Shown one piece after another: positions 15,001-27,981 of a stretch of DNA of 64,000 nucleotides (position 1 is its first letter; every line of letters starts with the position of its first letter). Under the pieces are notes generated by a model. It was not told the DNA's origin and did not search any database. It saw nothing but the letters and a program-made list of their open reading frames with translations. Origin of the DNA: Monarcha castaneiventris obscurior (Eukaryota; Chordata; Aves; Passeriformes; Monarchidae); assembly GCA_026261815.1 (NCBI GenBank), contig JAMPIT010000258.1:16572501-16636500 (forward strand). The letters run 5' to 3'. A program made the translations under genes and the position numbers.

Positions 15001-18000
15001 ATTTTTTAAAATTGTTTTATTCAAAATCAACCATCACAAAGGCTTAAACATTGTTTTATCTTGGGCATGAAATTGCTGAAGAAAACCTTAGCTTTGCTAA
15101 TTTCAAAAAATAAAAAAATTTCAAGAGAACAAGTAACACAACCAGATTTTTTTCAGGGTTGCTTTTATTTTTCTATTGCTGGCATGAAGCAATCCTTATT
15201 CTGACATTTCAGTTACTTTCTTTTACCTTGGTAAAGAAACCATTACTAAAGTCAGATAACTGGCCTTTTAACAGGAGGCACTGCAGAAGCATTTGTCAAG
15301 TATTACAACTACGACAATTGTAATCTTCTGAAAAACCTCAGAGACCTTCCTACGATGCAAACTTGAGCACTCTTACTTCCATCTGCGATGGTAAATGTGA
15401 TCACAGAGATCAAACATTAGGACTGGGAGAATGAAAATGAATGCAGTGAACAATATGGCCATGAGCACTATTTTAGCAAGAAAAATTACTACTGGCCTAG
15501 TTCCAAAAAGCAACTGAAACAAGTAATTTCCAAAGTAATCTCTGAACAGTTTTCTTGTCAATTTACTCAAATACCCATTACTTTTTCAACTTGAAGGTGG
15601 AAATATCCCACAGAAAAATTAATTACTGCTTTGAACTCATTAGTGCTATAAAAGAATATTTTGCCAGACTGACCTAACATTTCAAAGCAGAAGATACAGA
15701 AATCTGGTAACTTCTACAAATTATATAGTTTAACAAATCATCTCCAAAGTCAAAGTCTACCCCAATGCAGAAAACTGAAGCCACACATTACTTGTATCAT
15801 GTTGCTCAAACTATGCATGGGATTTAACGCAGGTCTACCTGCTGCTGTAAGTTGTCTCCCAATGACACAAGAAAAGAGTTGCATTTCACCTGAAAATCCT
15901 TTTTGGTACAGTCTCAGATTTCCCACTTCCTTGCCTTGGTATGATTGATTCTACTTCCTGCAAATATAGTGATTTTTAAGTTTTTTTTTAATAAGGATTG
16001 GCATGGCAGGTAGAGAAAAAAAAAGTAACTCAATGAGTTAAGACACTTCTCAGAACATCATAATTAATCTATGACTTGCCAAAACTTCAACCACCTTGTT
16101 CCTTATCAGAGACCACAACAAACCTCTGCAGTTCAGCATCCATGAGTCTAAAAACAAGCAAAACAGGCAAAAAGTCTGACAGTCCCTTAAATAAAAACTT
16201 TGCCATTTTCCTACCTCCAAAAAGGGCAGGGGGAGGTTTTGAAGAATTAATGAGACAACAGCAGTTTGCAACAATGTGATCCAAGTATTTTAAAGTGATT
16301 ACGATGGCTCTTCAAACAGTCCTGCATGGAAGATGCCAGGGTTGAACACATCTGTTTTACATATCAAGAGACCAAGATTGAGAGATGAAATAACTCGTGG
16401 GGAGATCACACAGAAAGTCACAAATCCAGATACAAGCCTTTCATCTTTCACTCAGAAGCAGAGGCTCATAGATTAGCCCTATTCATTTAACACAGCTACA
16501 GCCATCGGGCACGGGGACTCCACAAGGAGAACAGGTCCGGCTGCTGGCCCAGCATCCCCACGCTCTCCCTCAGGACTCCCTGCTCATGGCTGAGCCACAG
16601 CTGGAAGGAACTGCTGCCAGCCCCAACTGGCTCCACCCTCTCCCAGAGGTCCTTCAGACAGAGGCATTTACAGGCAGTCCCCAGGAGGATGAATGCACAC
16701 ACATGGAGTCACACGGGGCTGCTGGGCCTGGGCTGCATGAACAGTGCACATCACTCCGTGGGCAGGAGACTCCACCGTGGTCCTCAGACACAGCAGCACC
16801 TGCCCAGCCATGACCCGAGCCACAGGGAGCTTTGATGCTACAGAGCAGATGTTTCCCAACAGTAACCAGGAATTGCCCATTTGGACTAAACACACGCATG
16901 CACAAACACATAAAATGTGTGCCCATTGCCTTTAAAGTTCTTCATCTTCTACAGATTTCCTTAAAGCAACTCCAAATTTGCAAACTGAACTATGCTAAGC
17001 TGCTTCAGCAATAGCTAAATTTTCAAATAACCTTCTCACCTTTATCCACTTTCATACAATTCCTGAAGCCTAAAGAATCACCACAGCATTGTCACACTAA
17101 GTGTCCAGTCACCCCCCACTGATTTTTACACATTAATGGAAGGGACACAATCTTGTGAAGGAAAAAAGTCAGCTTGACATAGTAGCTCGAATCAAAGTAA
17201 CTTGAGGAGCCTCTCTAGTAGGACATATGTATTACTGCTCCATTTAAATTAAAAGTAATAACCAAGAAAAGTTTTATTTATTCCAAAATAAATTGCATCA
17301 ATCATCCTTTCCAGACACAAGGCAAATTTATTGATCCAGGAAATGAAGAAAAAGAGGAAAAGAAGTGAAAATAACAATAAAAATAAATTCTTCACTCACT
17401 CTCTACTCCAACTGTTAAGAAAAATGCATTTATTTAAAATTTAAAAAGAAAACAAAAGAAAAAATAACCACCAAAACACCAAATCTGCTTCAGATGAAAG
17501 CAAACCTTTTGCTGAAGAGATAAAACAGCAACAAACCCTACATATGTTTCCATTGCCCAACCCCGAATTCCTTTATTTGTTACTTCTCTGCACTACTTCC
17601 AATAATGAGAGTAATGACATTTTCAGTTTAGTTATTTCCATCCCTGACAGGTAAAATCCCTTTTTTATTAAATGCCTATTAGTAAGTCTCACAGTGTGGA
17701 AGCTGCCAAAAAAAGGAACAATAGCTCCATCTTTTATAAAGTACACTTATGGAGAAAAGCACATTGTGCTTAAAGCAGCTGCACTTCATGGCATTATTAA
17801 AAACCTTTGCTTTTGTCACCTGGGGTCAAAATTTATCCTTGGTGAAATTCCATTGACTTAAAACAAGTTTACACCAAAGAGGAATCCAACTCAATGCCTT
17901 CAGGTAATGAAACATGGTACAGTCTTTGTGCTAAATATATTTTTTTTCACTCCAAATTCATCTCTCCTATGACAGCCTAAGGGACTTCAGTTCTTTTTGT

Positions 18001-20390
18001 CATTAGCTACAGGGGATGAAATTATTTCTCTTCTTTGAAAAGGAATGTATCTGATCCCTATATTTTCTCTACACTATAATATAACCAGTAGCAAAATAAC
18101 AGCATTGAATCATACAAGCACACTGCAGTGGAAGGAGCTTATAAAAGAAAAAGATTTGCAGAAATTCAATACAATTTTCTGTGAAAATAGCAGTTGTTTT
18201 TCTAATAGCAGATGCTTCATTTTTTGTTGAGACACCCCAGGATCACATTCAGGAATGCTGGGTTTGGGGTGCTACAGCCTTTGAAGCCTAATCTTTAGTT
18301 AACTAAATATGCCCTTTTCACTTTTGTATTAATTAAAGGGATCAAGGGTTCATGTTATTTATAAGACAAATGACAGATGGAGAAGCTAAGAAAGAGTTAA
18401 TAAGAGCCTGCAATACAGAAAGGATATTAAAAGATCTACAAGCAAAACCTCAAATCCCAATTCCCTTCAGAAAACAAAAGAATTATTTTTAGTAAAGTAT
18501 TTATAAAATAATTATGTGAAGCTTAGAACCTGTTAAAGACAAGTTTCTCTTTTAAAAAAATTGAATAAATTTCCTTAGAAAGACAAGGATTAACGCCATT
18601 CCCCATTCTGTGCCATAAAATTTTCCTCAAAACTACTTTTCATCAGTGGAGTACTTCCCTCCAGAGACCCCCAGTAACGCTGCCATTTGCCTGCATCGGC
18701 GCAATTCGAGTACTGCATTATGGGCTTCACATTTCTTAGGATTCCTTTGGCATCACCCAGAGTCAGTTTTAATCAAAGAACCAGATATTCATGTTCAGAG
18801 ATAAATGCTTGGGTTCAGCAAACACTTCAATATCCACTCAGCTGTTCTGCTGAATCAGGACCCACAATCCCACATCCTACTGCTCCACATGGGTGCAGAA
18901 TTGTGCAGATTTCTGCTGAAATTCAACTGCTTTTAGCTTAAGAGCCTTGCTGATACAGGAAAAATGAAATCTGCTCAGTTCAAGCCATTCCAAGTCTGTG
19001 ATACAATTACCTCTTTGAAAACACATAGCCCTTCTGTGTATCCTGACTCTCTAAATTCTTCAGAATTTTTGTGTGGGTTTGGAAGATAAAAAAACACTAT
19101 TTATGCATAAAGCACACAGAAATGGCACAGGATTTGGCTCAATTCAGTTGTTGAAAGACAGATGACCGGATTTAAAATGTCATTTACAAAGGAGTAGATC
19201 ACCATGCAGCAGAAGAATGCTGAAGAAACTTAAGTCAGGGGACATAGATTTAGTCAAACTTCCCAGTTTTATTCCGTCTTTGTATTTAAAGTGCTCACTT
19301 AAAACAATTTACTGCTTGAAAGGTATTTATGTTTTGTGTGAAATTAAAATTAACTATATTTTCTTATGTATATTTTGGCCTCTCGAAGTTATCTCACAGA
19401 GCTCACTGACATGAAGTTAGGAGTTCATGATTTTCTTCCCTGTCAGATAAACAACTGATATTAAGATGTTTCAAATCACCATCAGGGTGCTGAAAGAATG
19501 AAAAATCCAGAACCATTTCCACCTTTAATAGCCAGTCACTGGTTTCTCATTAGTATCTCTCAGAACTGATCTGATAACGTTCTGACAGCACATCGGCCTC
19601 CCATGAACAGGGTGACCACTCCCCTGCAGCCCCTGCAGGAGGGCTCGCAGCCTTTCCAACACGGACAGCACAGGAACCAGCCCCCTGCTCCTCTAATTCT
19701 CTGAGACCACAAATCTTCAAGTGCTCTGCATGCTGGTTTTCATCTCATCCCCACAAACCTGAATACCCAGACCATAAAGGGCTAGGAGTAGGTGGTTTTA
19801 CAAGGGAGGCAGAAGTCAGCTGATTATGAGAAAGAAGTGAAGGGAAAGGGAGGTAGTGAAATCCTCATCCATTCAAAAGCAGCTACCAGCCTGTGCTTTA
19901 CTTCAGTCCTAGGAATTAAAGATCCAATCTCTGTCCCTTGGTTCTCACCCTCTAAACAATTTAAACAAAAAACTCCACACCTCTGGCAACAAATACTTTG
20001 GGAAAAAAATTAAAATTATAACCTAATTACATCTGGGAAATATCCAGCAACCACTGTTTAAAATAGAAGGAAATTTGTGTAACTCCCAGTATTAACTTCT
20101 ATTTTTTTTTTAGATCATGTCCTTCACCTTCCAGTTGAAGGTTTTTCTACTATGCTTTGAAGAATCCTATATTGCTTTTGGAAACACAGTGTTCAAGGTC
20201 AGGGGAAGTTCGTCTTAAAAAAAAAAAAAGAAAAAGTAGATGTCATGACAAGGCCTGTTTCTTCCTGTTGTTATGCTTATTAACATGGCACCCATCACCA
20301 CTATATCTGGGGGGCACAGATCCAAAAGATACATGAGCTTGCAAGTGAACAGTCTTACTGAAAATGAAGCACACATGCTCTGAACAATGT

Positions 20391-20420
20391 AATATTACTT
20401 ATAAGAATATTACTTATAAG
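20391..20420 (+). repeat. 15-bp perfect tandem duplication
   Basis: AATATTACTTATAAG occurs twice in immediate succession with no mismatches, most simply a replication-slippage duplication. Confidence 0.85.
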
Positions 20421-22621
20421 AACAAGTATATAAAAAGAGAAAACAGCTAGGATTACAGTAGAGTGGAAAACCAGGGATTAAAGAGCTGTTGAAGAAGGAA
20501 GAAAACCATAAAGACAGACCTGACATGAACAGATAAACCAGTAGCCTCAGTATTACAGAAAATAGGTAAATTCTTGAATATATCCAATTCTTACAGGGTC
20601 TTCATCCGCTTGACCACAACCATGAAACTGTCATAAGGAGAGAGGTGTCTACAAGGCAAGCACAGGCAATGCCAAATACCAGGGGGGTTGAAGGAAAGTG
20701 AACATGGCTACACGGGCAAATTCTGGTTGGTATTAGATGGCATAGCTGTGCTGCTTTCTCAGCAGCAGGGATGATTTGCACCAACAGAGGATCTACCCCA
20801 GAGGCTGGAATGAGAACCTTTGGCCAGTGCAGATCCATAGACTGTATCACCCTTCTGCCCTCTTTCCAGCCAAAGAGTAATGCAGCAAAGAAAAAAGGAA
20901 AAATGTAAGTTAAAGTTAAAAAATGCTCCCATTCCTTCACGGAAGGACCTGTCTTGCTGAAGGTTTGGCCCTCAGGGTCTGAGACAAGTATGCATTTCAG
21001 TTGTCCTCTAAGACATTTTAAGACATGCATCATGCACCCAACTGAACAAATTTGCCAGCAAGTAAAATAAATATGTTCCAGCCTTTGATTTAAGCCACAT
21101 TAGGACATAATGTTTTTGCTCCAAGATTACAAAGCCAGACTAACTTAAGAGGTTATCCAAGGCCTGGATAACTGTGTGCAGTTCTGAGTGTTTGTATGGA
21201 GTTCCTACTGCAGGTTGCCAGACCTTAATTTAATCTCACTTCAAAAACTTAATTCCTTCAGTCAGGCAGAGAGCTTGCCAGCACTTCTTCTCTCCATCCT
21301 GCCTCGGACTTTCCATGAAGTAGAAAAATCTCAGAGTAATCAAGGTTTTCTTTGCAGTCTTTTTCTGTCTAATTGAAGCTGTATAAATACAGGCTTACAA
21401 GAAATCCACATACAAGACGAAAGCAAATCAGATTCACATAAGCATTTAGCTACACACATCCAAGTAGTATAAGGAGGTAGAAAAACAGGCAAACATTCTT
21501 TGAATATTTATATAGACCATTTTCAATGCAGTTAGTAAGGTGTAATCTTTAAGCTGTTGGCATGAAAAACATGCAAGTGTGCGGCTTATCTTTGACTATC
21601 CATCTCTGTGCATCATGTCATGTAACTCCAGAGTTTTGGGGGTTTTTGGGTATATTTACACATTAGTACCTTAAAGAGCAAGAATAAAAAGAAAGAAACG
21701 AAACAGAACATAGATTCTGTCTAGAAGCTCACTTACACCTGAAAATACAAGAATGGTGAAGATACTGTAAAGTCAGAAAAAAACCCCTAGACCAGTAGCA
21801 ACAATTTCAGTGTAGGACTGGCAAACAAAAGAAAGGTGTGCTCTGCTGCAGCAGCCTCACTTCTTCAGAAACACAGAGCAAGCTGGAAGAAGGCTCAATG
21901 TATAAAAACCAATACCCTAGGGAGGTGGCATGCTGCCCCCTGCCTCCCCCAGGCTCCACCACAAGCATGCAGGGGTTTTATTTATACTTCTTAACTTTAT
22001 TTAGACTTCTAGTTTTATTTATACTAGTACATTAGTGGTTCAAGACTGAAAGAGCATGGGTTCTGTACACTGGCAATTAAGAGCCAAGCCTGCAGTCCCC
22101 TGGCCATCACTCTGACTAGAGCTCAGGAGCCTCTGCCACAGCTTTTTCACATGACTGGAACTCATTGCTTGCTCCCACTTGTTCTTCACGTAGAGACACA
22201 AACTCCCTGCATTTAAAGTATAACTGTTTGCATTAACAGGACTCGAAGTCTCAAGTTGCAGAAGCTCTACCTAAATAACCTTCAGAGAGCTGTCCCTCCT
22301 TAGTTTTAATTATATCTGCTTGACATCTCTTTCCTCTTCATCATAGTCCATCAGTTCTTGCTCTTACTGTACTCATTATACTCTGTAAAGAACATTAACT
22401 AGTTGTTCTCATTAAGAAGTTATTGAAAAAATTAAAAAGCATGGAGGAAAACCGAAATACACAGGCAGGTACAGCCAGAAACCACAAAGAGAGTGCTTCC
22501 TCACCTTCCCCCAACAAACTGTGACCCTTCCTACTCCCTTCAGCTAACTTCTTTCCATGCAGATAGAGGGAAGGATCAGTCTCCAAGAAAGAAAGAATTT
22601 GAAATTAGCCCTCCTCCAAGC

Positions 22622-22679
22622 AGGGTACTGGACTAGACTTCCAGAGGTCCCCTCCAGCCAAAATAATTCTGTGACTCTA
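22622..22679 (+). mobile_element. CR1 LINE 3'-end fragment
   Basis: GGACTAGACTTCCAGAGGTCCC followed by CTCCAGCC and ATTCTGTGACTC matches the last ~60 bases of CR1 (GGACTAGATGACCTCCAGAGGTCCC...ATTCTRTG), on the plus strand, antisense to TGFBR3. It is old and short. Confidence 0.7.
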
Positions 22680-23829
22680 CTTATGAATAAGCATCTGATT
22701 GAAACCAAAGCTTCTTAAGAGTTTGTTTCAAGAATATGTGCCAGAGGAAAACACAGAATTGGGGAGTAAAACCAAAAAACCACAATAAATTTCAAGACAG
22801 ACGTTTTCTGAACACTGAATAACTTTCTAATAGTAATACAATTTGATAACACTTTTAAATCTGTGGGTTTTAATTAAAGCTGGTGTGAAGAGGTAAGCTG
22901 CCTTGTTAGGCAAGCATACTCCTCAGCAGCAAAACAGAATTATGGCTGTGATCAATTAAAAAAGCTTTTATTTTCTGCACTGGCACTTCCTTTTAAAGTA
23001 GATTTTTCACATCTAGAATGATTCGGATTTGCTCCAAGCAATGGCTCTGGTGAGCCAAGAGCAGCATTCGTGTCCTCAGCCGCAGACACACTGAGCCACA
23101 CCCGGCACTGCTGAAAGCCCGTCGGTAACGAGCCTATTGCAAAATGTGAGCATCACGTACTGTTAAACAACCCAAGTTACTAACATTGGATGGATGCCTT
23201 CAAGGAGGTCAAACCCAGAGAAAGTCCCACAAGGCTTGAGGGCTTGAAACAACATAATTTTCCATGCTGAAGATGAAATGAAGCCAAATTGTAACACATT
23301 TAATTGCTCAGCCTTGTCTCTTCCAAAGCTGGTCATCTTTTCCACAGTGAGGACATCTCAGATTTAAGCAAGCCATCTGTCCACTGTCCACTTTTCCCAC
23401 TGTCTCATTTTGACTGACTGTATATCCACTTGGCCTCTTCTCCAAAGACCCACGCTGTATACAAGCTGGACACATAAGAGGCTTCCCCTTGCAACCACAG
23501 AAAGAACTTTGACAAACAAACACACTGAGTAGAATCACTTCAGTGCTTGAAGAAACTACAGTATAAACTATGTACTTGAACTCCACAGATCTTTCCTTTC
23601 TCTGTCACAAGTTATTGCAACATACTGTTTTAAAAATCCCCAGCTAGGCCAAAATGTGGGACAGGAACAATCCCCTTAAACAGCAATGCATGTTCCTAAC
23701 CTAAAAGAACTCCATCAACACTGACAACTGTTATTAAAAGGTTTTTGCCGTCATCACTGATGGTTAACCATAAACAGATTAGACAACTGTCAGGAATGAC
23801 CAAGGTGAGGTTTATTCCAATAATCCAGG

Positions 23830-23875
23830 AAGGTTGGATGGACTCAGTGACCTATTATGAACCTTTCTGAGATTT
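23830..23875 (+). mobile_element. possible degenerate CR1 3'-end fragment
   Basis: GGTTGGATGGACTCAGTGACC followed by a decayed ATGAACC...TTCTGAGATTTTG resembles the CR1 3' phrase GGTTGGACTCGATGATC...ATTCTATGATTCTG. The match is weak. Confidence 0.25.
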
Positions 23876-24439
23876 TGTCAGATATATTTTTTATAAAGTT
23901 AAATAATTGGGATTTAATTCCAGATTATAGGTTTTAGAGGCAGCATGGAGCTGAGCTGGTACACTCTTTCAGCCCAGCTCTTAGAGACTATAGCAGCCTC
24001 AGCTTCACCAGCACAACCCTGCACCTGGGGAAATAAATCCAGCTTCTTGACAGTGTCCATAGTTCATCATGCTGGCAGAGCTACCCTGCTTCCACTACCA
24101 AAGACTTCCATATCAACCCTCCCCTTTATAATAGATGTGCACCATGAAATTTTTAGAAAATAAATAAGTAAATAACCTAAATAATTTACATTACTACTGC
24201 AGTTCTTAAATTATTTTAAGGGTGAACATAGGTGCAAGAAACATTCTTATAGGAACAGCATTGTTTCTCACATCATATATGATGCAATTATGATCACAAT
24301 AGTTTTATCAAAAACCTAGACATAAATACAAACTTTAGATGACCTACATTTTTTCAGCATAAAAAAGTATTTTTGATCAACAATTCTAAATATGCACAAC
24401 GAGTTACACTGAATGCATGATTTACATAATACCACCTAC

Positions 24440-24500
24440 CTGCAGCTGCAAAGCACAAAACCATCAAAGCAAACACTGAAGTCACACAACTTGACGACAT
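24440..24500 (-). CDS. TGFBR3: TGFBR3 (betaglycan) first coding segment, signal peptide; partial CDS
   Basis: Betaglycan is a single-pass membrane proteoglycan that binds TGF-beta and inhibin and presents ligand to the type II receptor at the cell surface. Seen here: ATG at 24500 (context AAAACATGT, A at -3) followed by 20 codons reading MSSSCVTSVFALMVLCFAAA plus one base. The donor G|GTAGGTGGT leaves phase 1, so the next residue begins with G. The peptide is a classic signal sequence with a hydrophobic core and small residues before the cut. It matches the start of mammalian betaglycan at most positions (M-x-S start, central FALM, Cys, Ala-rich end followed by Gly), and the intron phase at the Ala-Gly junction also agrees. 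The next coding exon, for the start of the orphan domain, is not in the window and must lie to the left of position 1. Other short signal peptides could resemble this by chance, but residue pattern, phase and UTR exon together make the call good. Confidence 0.85.
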
Positions 24501-24526
24501 GTTTTTAAATGCTGTATCTTCTCAAA

Positions 24527-24550
24527 TCAACTTCCTTTGTAGCTCTTCAT
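24527..24550 (-). promoter_or_regulatory. upstream ORF of 7 codons in the TGFBR3 leader
   Basis: An ATG at 24550 reads MKSYKGS and stops at TGA, 26 bases before the main ATG at 24500. Its context (TCTACATGA) is moderate. It lies wholly in the leader and does not overlap the receptor frame, so it could lower or condition translation of betaglycan. The frame is seen in the sequence; its effect is inferred. Confidence 0.5.
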
Positions 24551-27277
24551 GTAGATTTACTTTCTTTGAAATTTGTGGTTTGCTTTGAAATCAGATCTTC
24601 TGGACTTTTAATTGCCTACAGAAAGAAGTAAAAATAAATATTAAGACAATACGACTTACAGAAATGTTACTAGATATTTAAAATTTTCTCTCTTTTAAGA
24701 AGAAAACCAGAACTCTTTCTCAAAGGACTACTAGAGGAATGCATTTTATACTGCCAGATACCCTAGGTACCAATGGCCTAGTACTCTTCCCCCTGTATTT
24801 CAGTACTTCTTTGCAGATGTTGCTCCCTTATACATTGTGCAAGTTAGGATCTACTTGGAAGTGAGACCCCAGAGTCCTTTCTGTCAGCTAATACCAAAGT
24901 CCCACTGAAGCCTGCCAATGGTACTCACACCCTCAGACATGTTTATTTTAAGTAATCAGACTTTCTCTGGGGCATATAAACATTTGTTTGCTTAGTTATC
25001 TGCTGCTATCTTTATTATAGCATGGAGAAATGTTTCACATATGCTCTAGCTGGTTTACAGGTAAGCCAATAAATTTAACTCATCATTTCTCAGTATGACA
25101 AACTCTGAAAACTTTTCAATGCCACTTGACACTAAATGTAAGCATAAAACTGTTCAGAATCTTTATTTTAAGAGATTTCAAGAGATGATATACCAGGTCA
25201 GTAAAACAACTCTAGTGTGCTATACTAATAAATGACAATACAGCTGATGCCTGCAAGCCTTACAAACACTGAAAATTCTGACCCCAGAATGCATGCTGCA
25301 GATTTTGGAGGGGAAATGCTTAACCAGATGCACAATACCCTCTTCCACCTTTTTTTTTTTAATCTATTCTCAGTCATTTAGATGTCTAGAATCAGATTAC
25401 AGACCAAGAAGGTAAAGAACCAGAATGTCGGTATTGTATTCAGTCAAATAAAAAATCGTATCAACTTTACTTCACTACCAGCCTTGAGGAGCAGATGACA
25501 GATGGTGCCTTGGCAACCACTAACACTCACCATAAAGCAATGCAAGCAATTACAAACCTCCATCACAGGACTAAGTGATAGCAAAATGCTGAGTCAGGAC
25601 CAAAAAATCTGAACTGTGGCAACATGAATACCATTTAAAAGGTTCTTGCTGACATTAAAATGGAATGAAGCACAAGGACAAAAGGCCAGATTCTGCTATA
25701 AAGTGTGTGCCATGCTGTGCACCAGCAAAAGTCTGCTCAACAAAAAACCTGCACCTAGACCAGCACTTCAAGACCAGCACTCCTTGGGCTATGAGGAAAA
25801 CACAAGAAACTCCTCTGCAGCATTTCCCCACGGGTTATTTGGCAGGGATGGCACTGCCTTGTATACAGGGAGCTGCATCGACACACCTGAAAGGGCTGTC
25901 AGTGCCCAAGGCCAGAACTCCAGCCTCCAACAGATTCTTCACTTGGCATCCAGCTCCTGGAACCTCCAACTGGTCCTGGCAGCTCCCCAGATCCCACCTG
26001 GGAGGTGGGAGGAAAGCCCAGGAACAGCTCTGCAGGCTGTTGGGAGCACCCAGACACACTTCTGCAGGACAGCAGTGCATGGGGCAGGCAAGGAGCTGAC
26101 TACCTGTCACAACATGGGGGGTCATGCAGGTCACTTTCAAGCTCAGTGTCCCATGTAAGATGCACTTTTGGCAAAATGGCAAGACATGACAAATACTGAG
26201 CATCATTTGGGAAGTCAAATATAAATTGGAATAATTTGCTCCTATTTCTCTAGATGAAAAGAAACCTAACACTACCCAGTGATTGTATTTGGTGGCCAAT
26301 TCAATTTTTAAATGCTGCCATAAAGAAAAATTATCAAATAGAGCAAATAATTCTCACCAGTGTTACCTATAGAAGACCATCATAATGTTCTGCAAGATGC
26401 CATGTGTGTAAATAGGCAATGAAGAAGCATTCTGAAACCCAAGTTACTGATGTACAATCATTTCACCAACAACAACAAACACGAGAGAAACCAGAAAAAG
26501 AGCAACTACAGCACATATGCTGTATATCATATATCAAGTAAGAAAATAAAGAAACACAAGACACGACTGATCACTGTCCCATCAGCACAAGCCTCTCATT
26601 CTTTAGTGACATTTTTTTAAGGCACCAAGTTGGAGAGAAATAGGGAGCACAGGGAAAGTGCTGGAGAGAAAGCAATGCTGTTTAGAATCCCACTCTGACC
26701 TGAGCATCTAAGTATGTTAAAAAGTTTCAATTCAACTTTGATGAAAGTCTTTTTCAAAAAGATGATTTAAAAGGCAGAGAGAACACGCACACATTTCCAT
26801 CTCTAGGAGTGATTTGATTCCTACCACAACCCACTGACCAATACATTTCCGTGGTATAACTCAGAGCTGCCAGTATATGATAGAAAAGCCCTAAACTTCT
26901 ACCCTCATTCTGCCAGTTCATGAAGGGTGAATAATGAAGACTTAAATGAAAATTTGAAAGAGCTTTCTGAAGAGTGAGTTCACTTGCTTGAAGACATGCA
27001 TTCACAAACCTAAAAAGGAGGGCAAATATCAAACAACATGAAAAGGTGACAAACTGACAGCCAGCTTCATGAATTTAGGATGAATGATACCCCATCAGCT
27101 TCACAGCTGCAATTTAAGTCAGAAGACAGACAAAACTGCTACTAATAACCCATTTAAGAATAAACCTACTAAGCAGGCAATTTGTCAGTATTTTGTAACA
27201 CCTGATCATCCTCACGCTAGGAGTCAGCTACAAAGCTGCTATTAAGTGACCATCTGACAGTACCAAGCAGAAACAAA

Positions 27278-27290
27278 CCAACAACAACAA

Positions 27291-27342
<52 letters not shown>
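27278..27342 (+). repeat. (CAA)n followed by a 51-nt uninterrupted A tract
   Basis: A short CAA array runs into 51 consecutive A residues at 27292-27342. No retroposed body or flanking target duplication could be recognised upstream, so this is called a simple repeat. In the TGFBR3 transcript it would be a U51 tract in intron 1. The exact length is likely to be unstable and prone to assembly error. Confidence 0.85.
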
Positions 27343-27344
<2 letters not shown>

Positions 27345-27963
27345 GAGAAAATTAAACTGTGGTGCAAAATCTGCCGGATTTTGCTTCAGTGTGAGACCTG
27401 CTGTCACTAAAAAATATGTGAAACCTGCAAACTAGGAAAAGTAGAGCCAGTCCACACAATAGGAAGACATTTCCTTTGAAATAAGAGAAGAAAGCTGTGC
27501 AAAGGGATAAGGAACCGAAACTATTTATCCAAGAAGTAAACACAACTGCTAGTCAACTTGAGATTCGAAAGAAATTTCCAAGAGAATCATCTTTTCCTTT
27601 GGGGTATATCTGGGTGGCTATTTTTGTAAATGAGGTCACAAAAGGGCATATTAAAAGTATAACCAAAAAATCCCCATGTAGAAGAGAAAGAAGAAGACAT
27701 GAGAGCTTTGGGTTTACTAAATATGTTTGCATGCCAATGCTTTATACTACAACAAGCTGCAAGGAAGGCTGGCAAAAGAGGGCACCTGAATCAAAACCAT
27801 TGAAGAGTATGGGATCATTTTCAGTGAAATTTGCTGTTGTAAAGGCCACTAGTCCTGCTAAAAGTGAGTGTCTAAAATGCACAAAGACCCTGTTTCATAC
27901 AGAAATACATATATATGCAGATCCAATCAGGAATGAGTGCCGCTGGGAACATCAGGAAGAATC

Positions 27964-27981
27964 TTACTACTACTACTACTA
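27964..27981 (+). repeat. (TAC)n trinucleotide array
   Basis: About six TAC/ACT units precede TAGATTTT. The string of Tyr codons ending an otherwise random 161-codon frame (27497-27982) comes from this array, not from a gene. Confidence 0.7.

Larger units (their letters stand above)
1..24439 (-). other. TGFBR3: TGFBR3 intron 2 (5' part; continues left beyond the window)
   Basis: Everything left of the signal-peptide exon is read as the first part of the large intron 2. I found no frame resembling the betaglycan orphan or zona pellucida domains on the minus strand. Contents that can be named are a CR1 copy near 7.5-8.1 kb, smaller CR1 pieces near 22.6 kb, an 11-bp-armed palindrome at 12055, a 15-bp tandem duplication at 20391, poly-A/T runs, and a GC-richer patch at about 16.50-16.83 kb with open frames on both strands but no clear gene. 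Between these I see only AT-rich single-copy sequence. In mammals this intron is also among the largest of the gene. Confidence 0.7.
24440..24615 (-). other. TGFBR3: TGFBR3 exon 2 (5' UTR plus first codons)
   Basis: On the minus strand the acceptor is CTTCTTTCTGTAG|GCAATT with a pyrimidine-rich run, and the donor is G|GTAGGTGG at 24440/24439. Between the acceptor and the ATG lie 115 bases of untranslated leader, containing one short upstream ORF. The exon's layout (leader, signal peptide, phase-1 donor) is that expected of the first coding exon of a secreted or type I membrane protein. Confidence 0.8.

Noticed and set aside
15373..15570. Minus-strand frame ending in a strong transmembrane-like segment (PVVIFLAKIVLMAILFTAF...), considered as a C-terminal exon of the signal-peptide gene
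   Set aside because: The frame is interrupted by TGA right at the only plausible acceptor, has no ATG, and bears no resemblance to the betaglycan membrane segment. T-rich DNA readily gives hydrophobic frames.
16496..16926. Overlapping frames on both strands in a GC-richer intron patch
   Set aside because: Composition-driven; no splice borders, domain or CpG clustering to support a gene.
23308..23586. Minus-strand frame with CxxC pairs (CPAC, CPHC), considered as a zinc-binding exon
   Set aside because: No convincing splice sites at its borders, no recognised domain, and located within 1.2 kb downstream of exon 2, where no TGFBR3 exon is expected.
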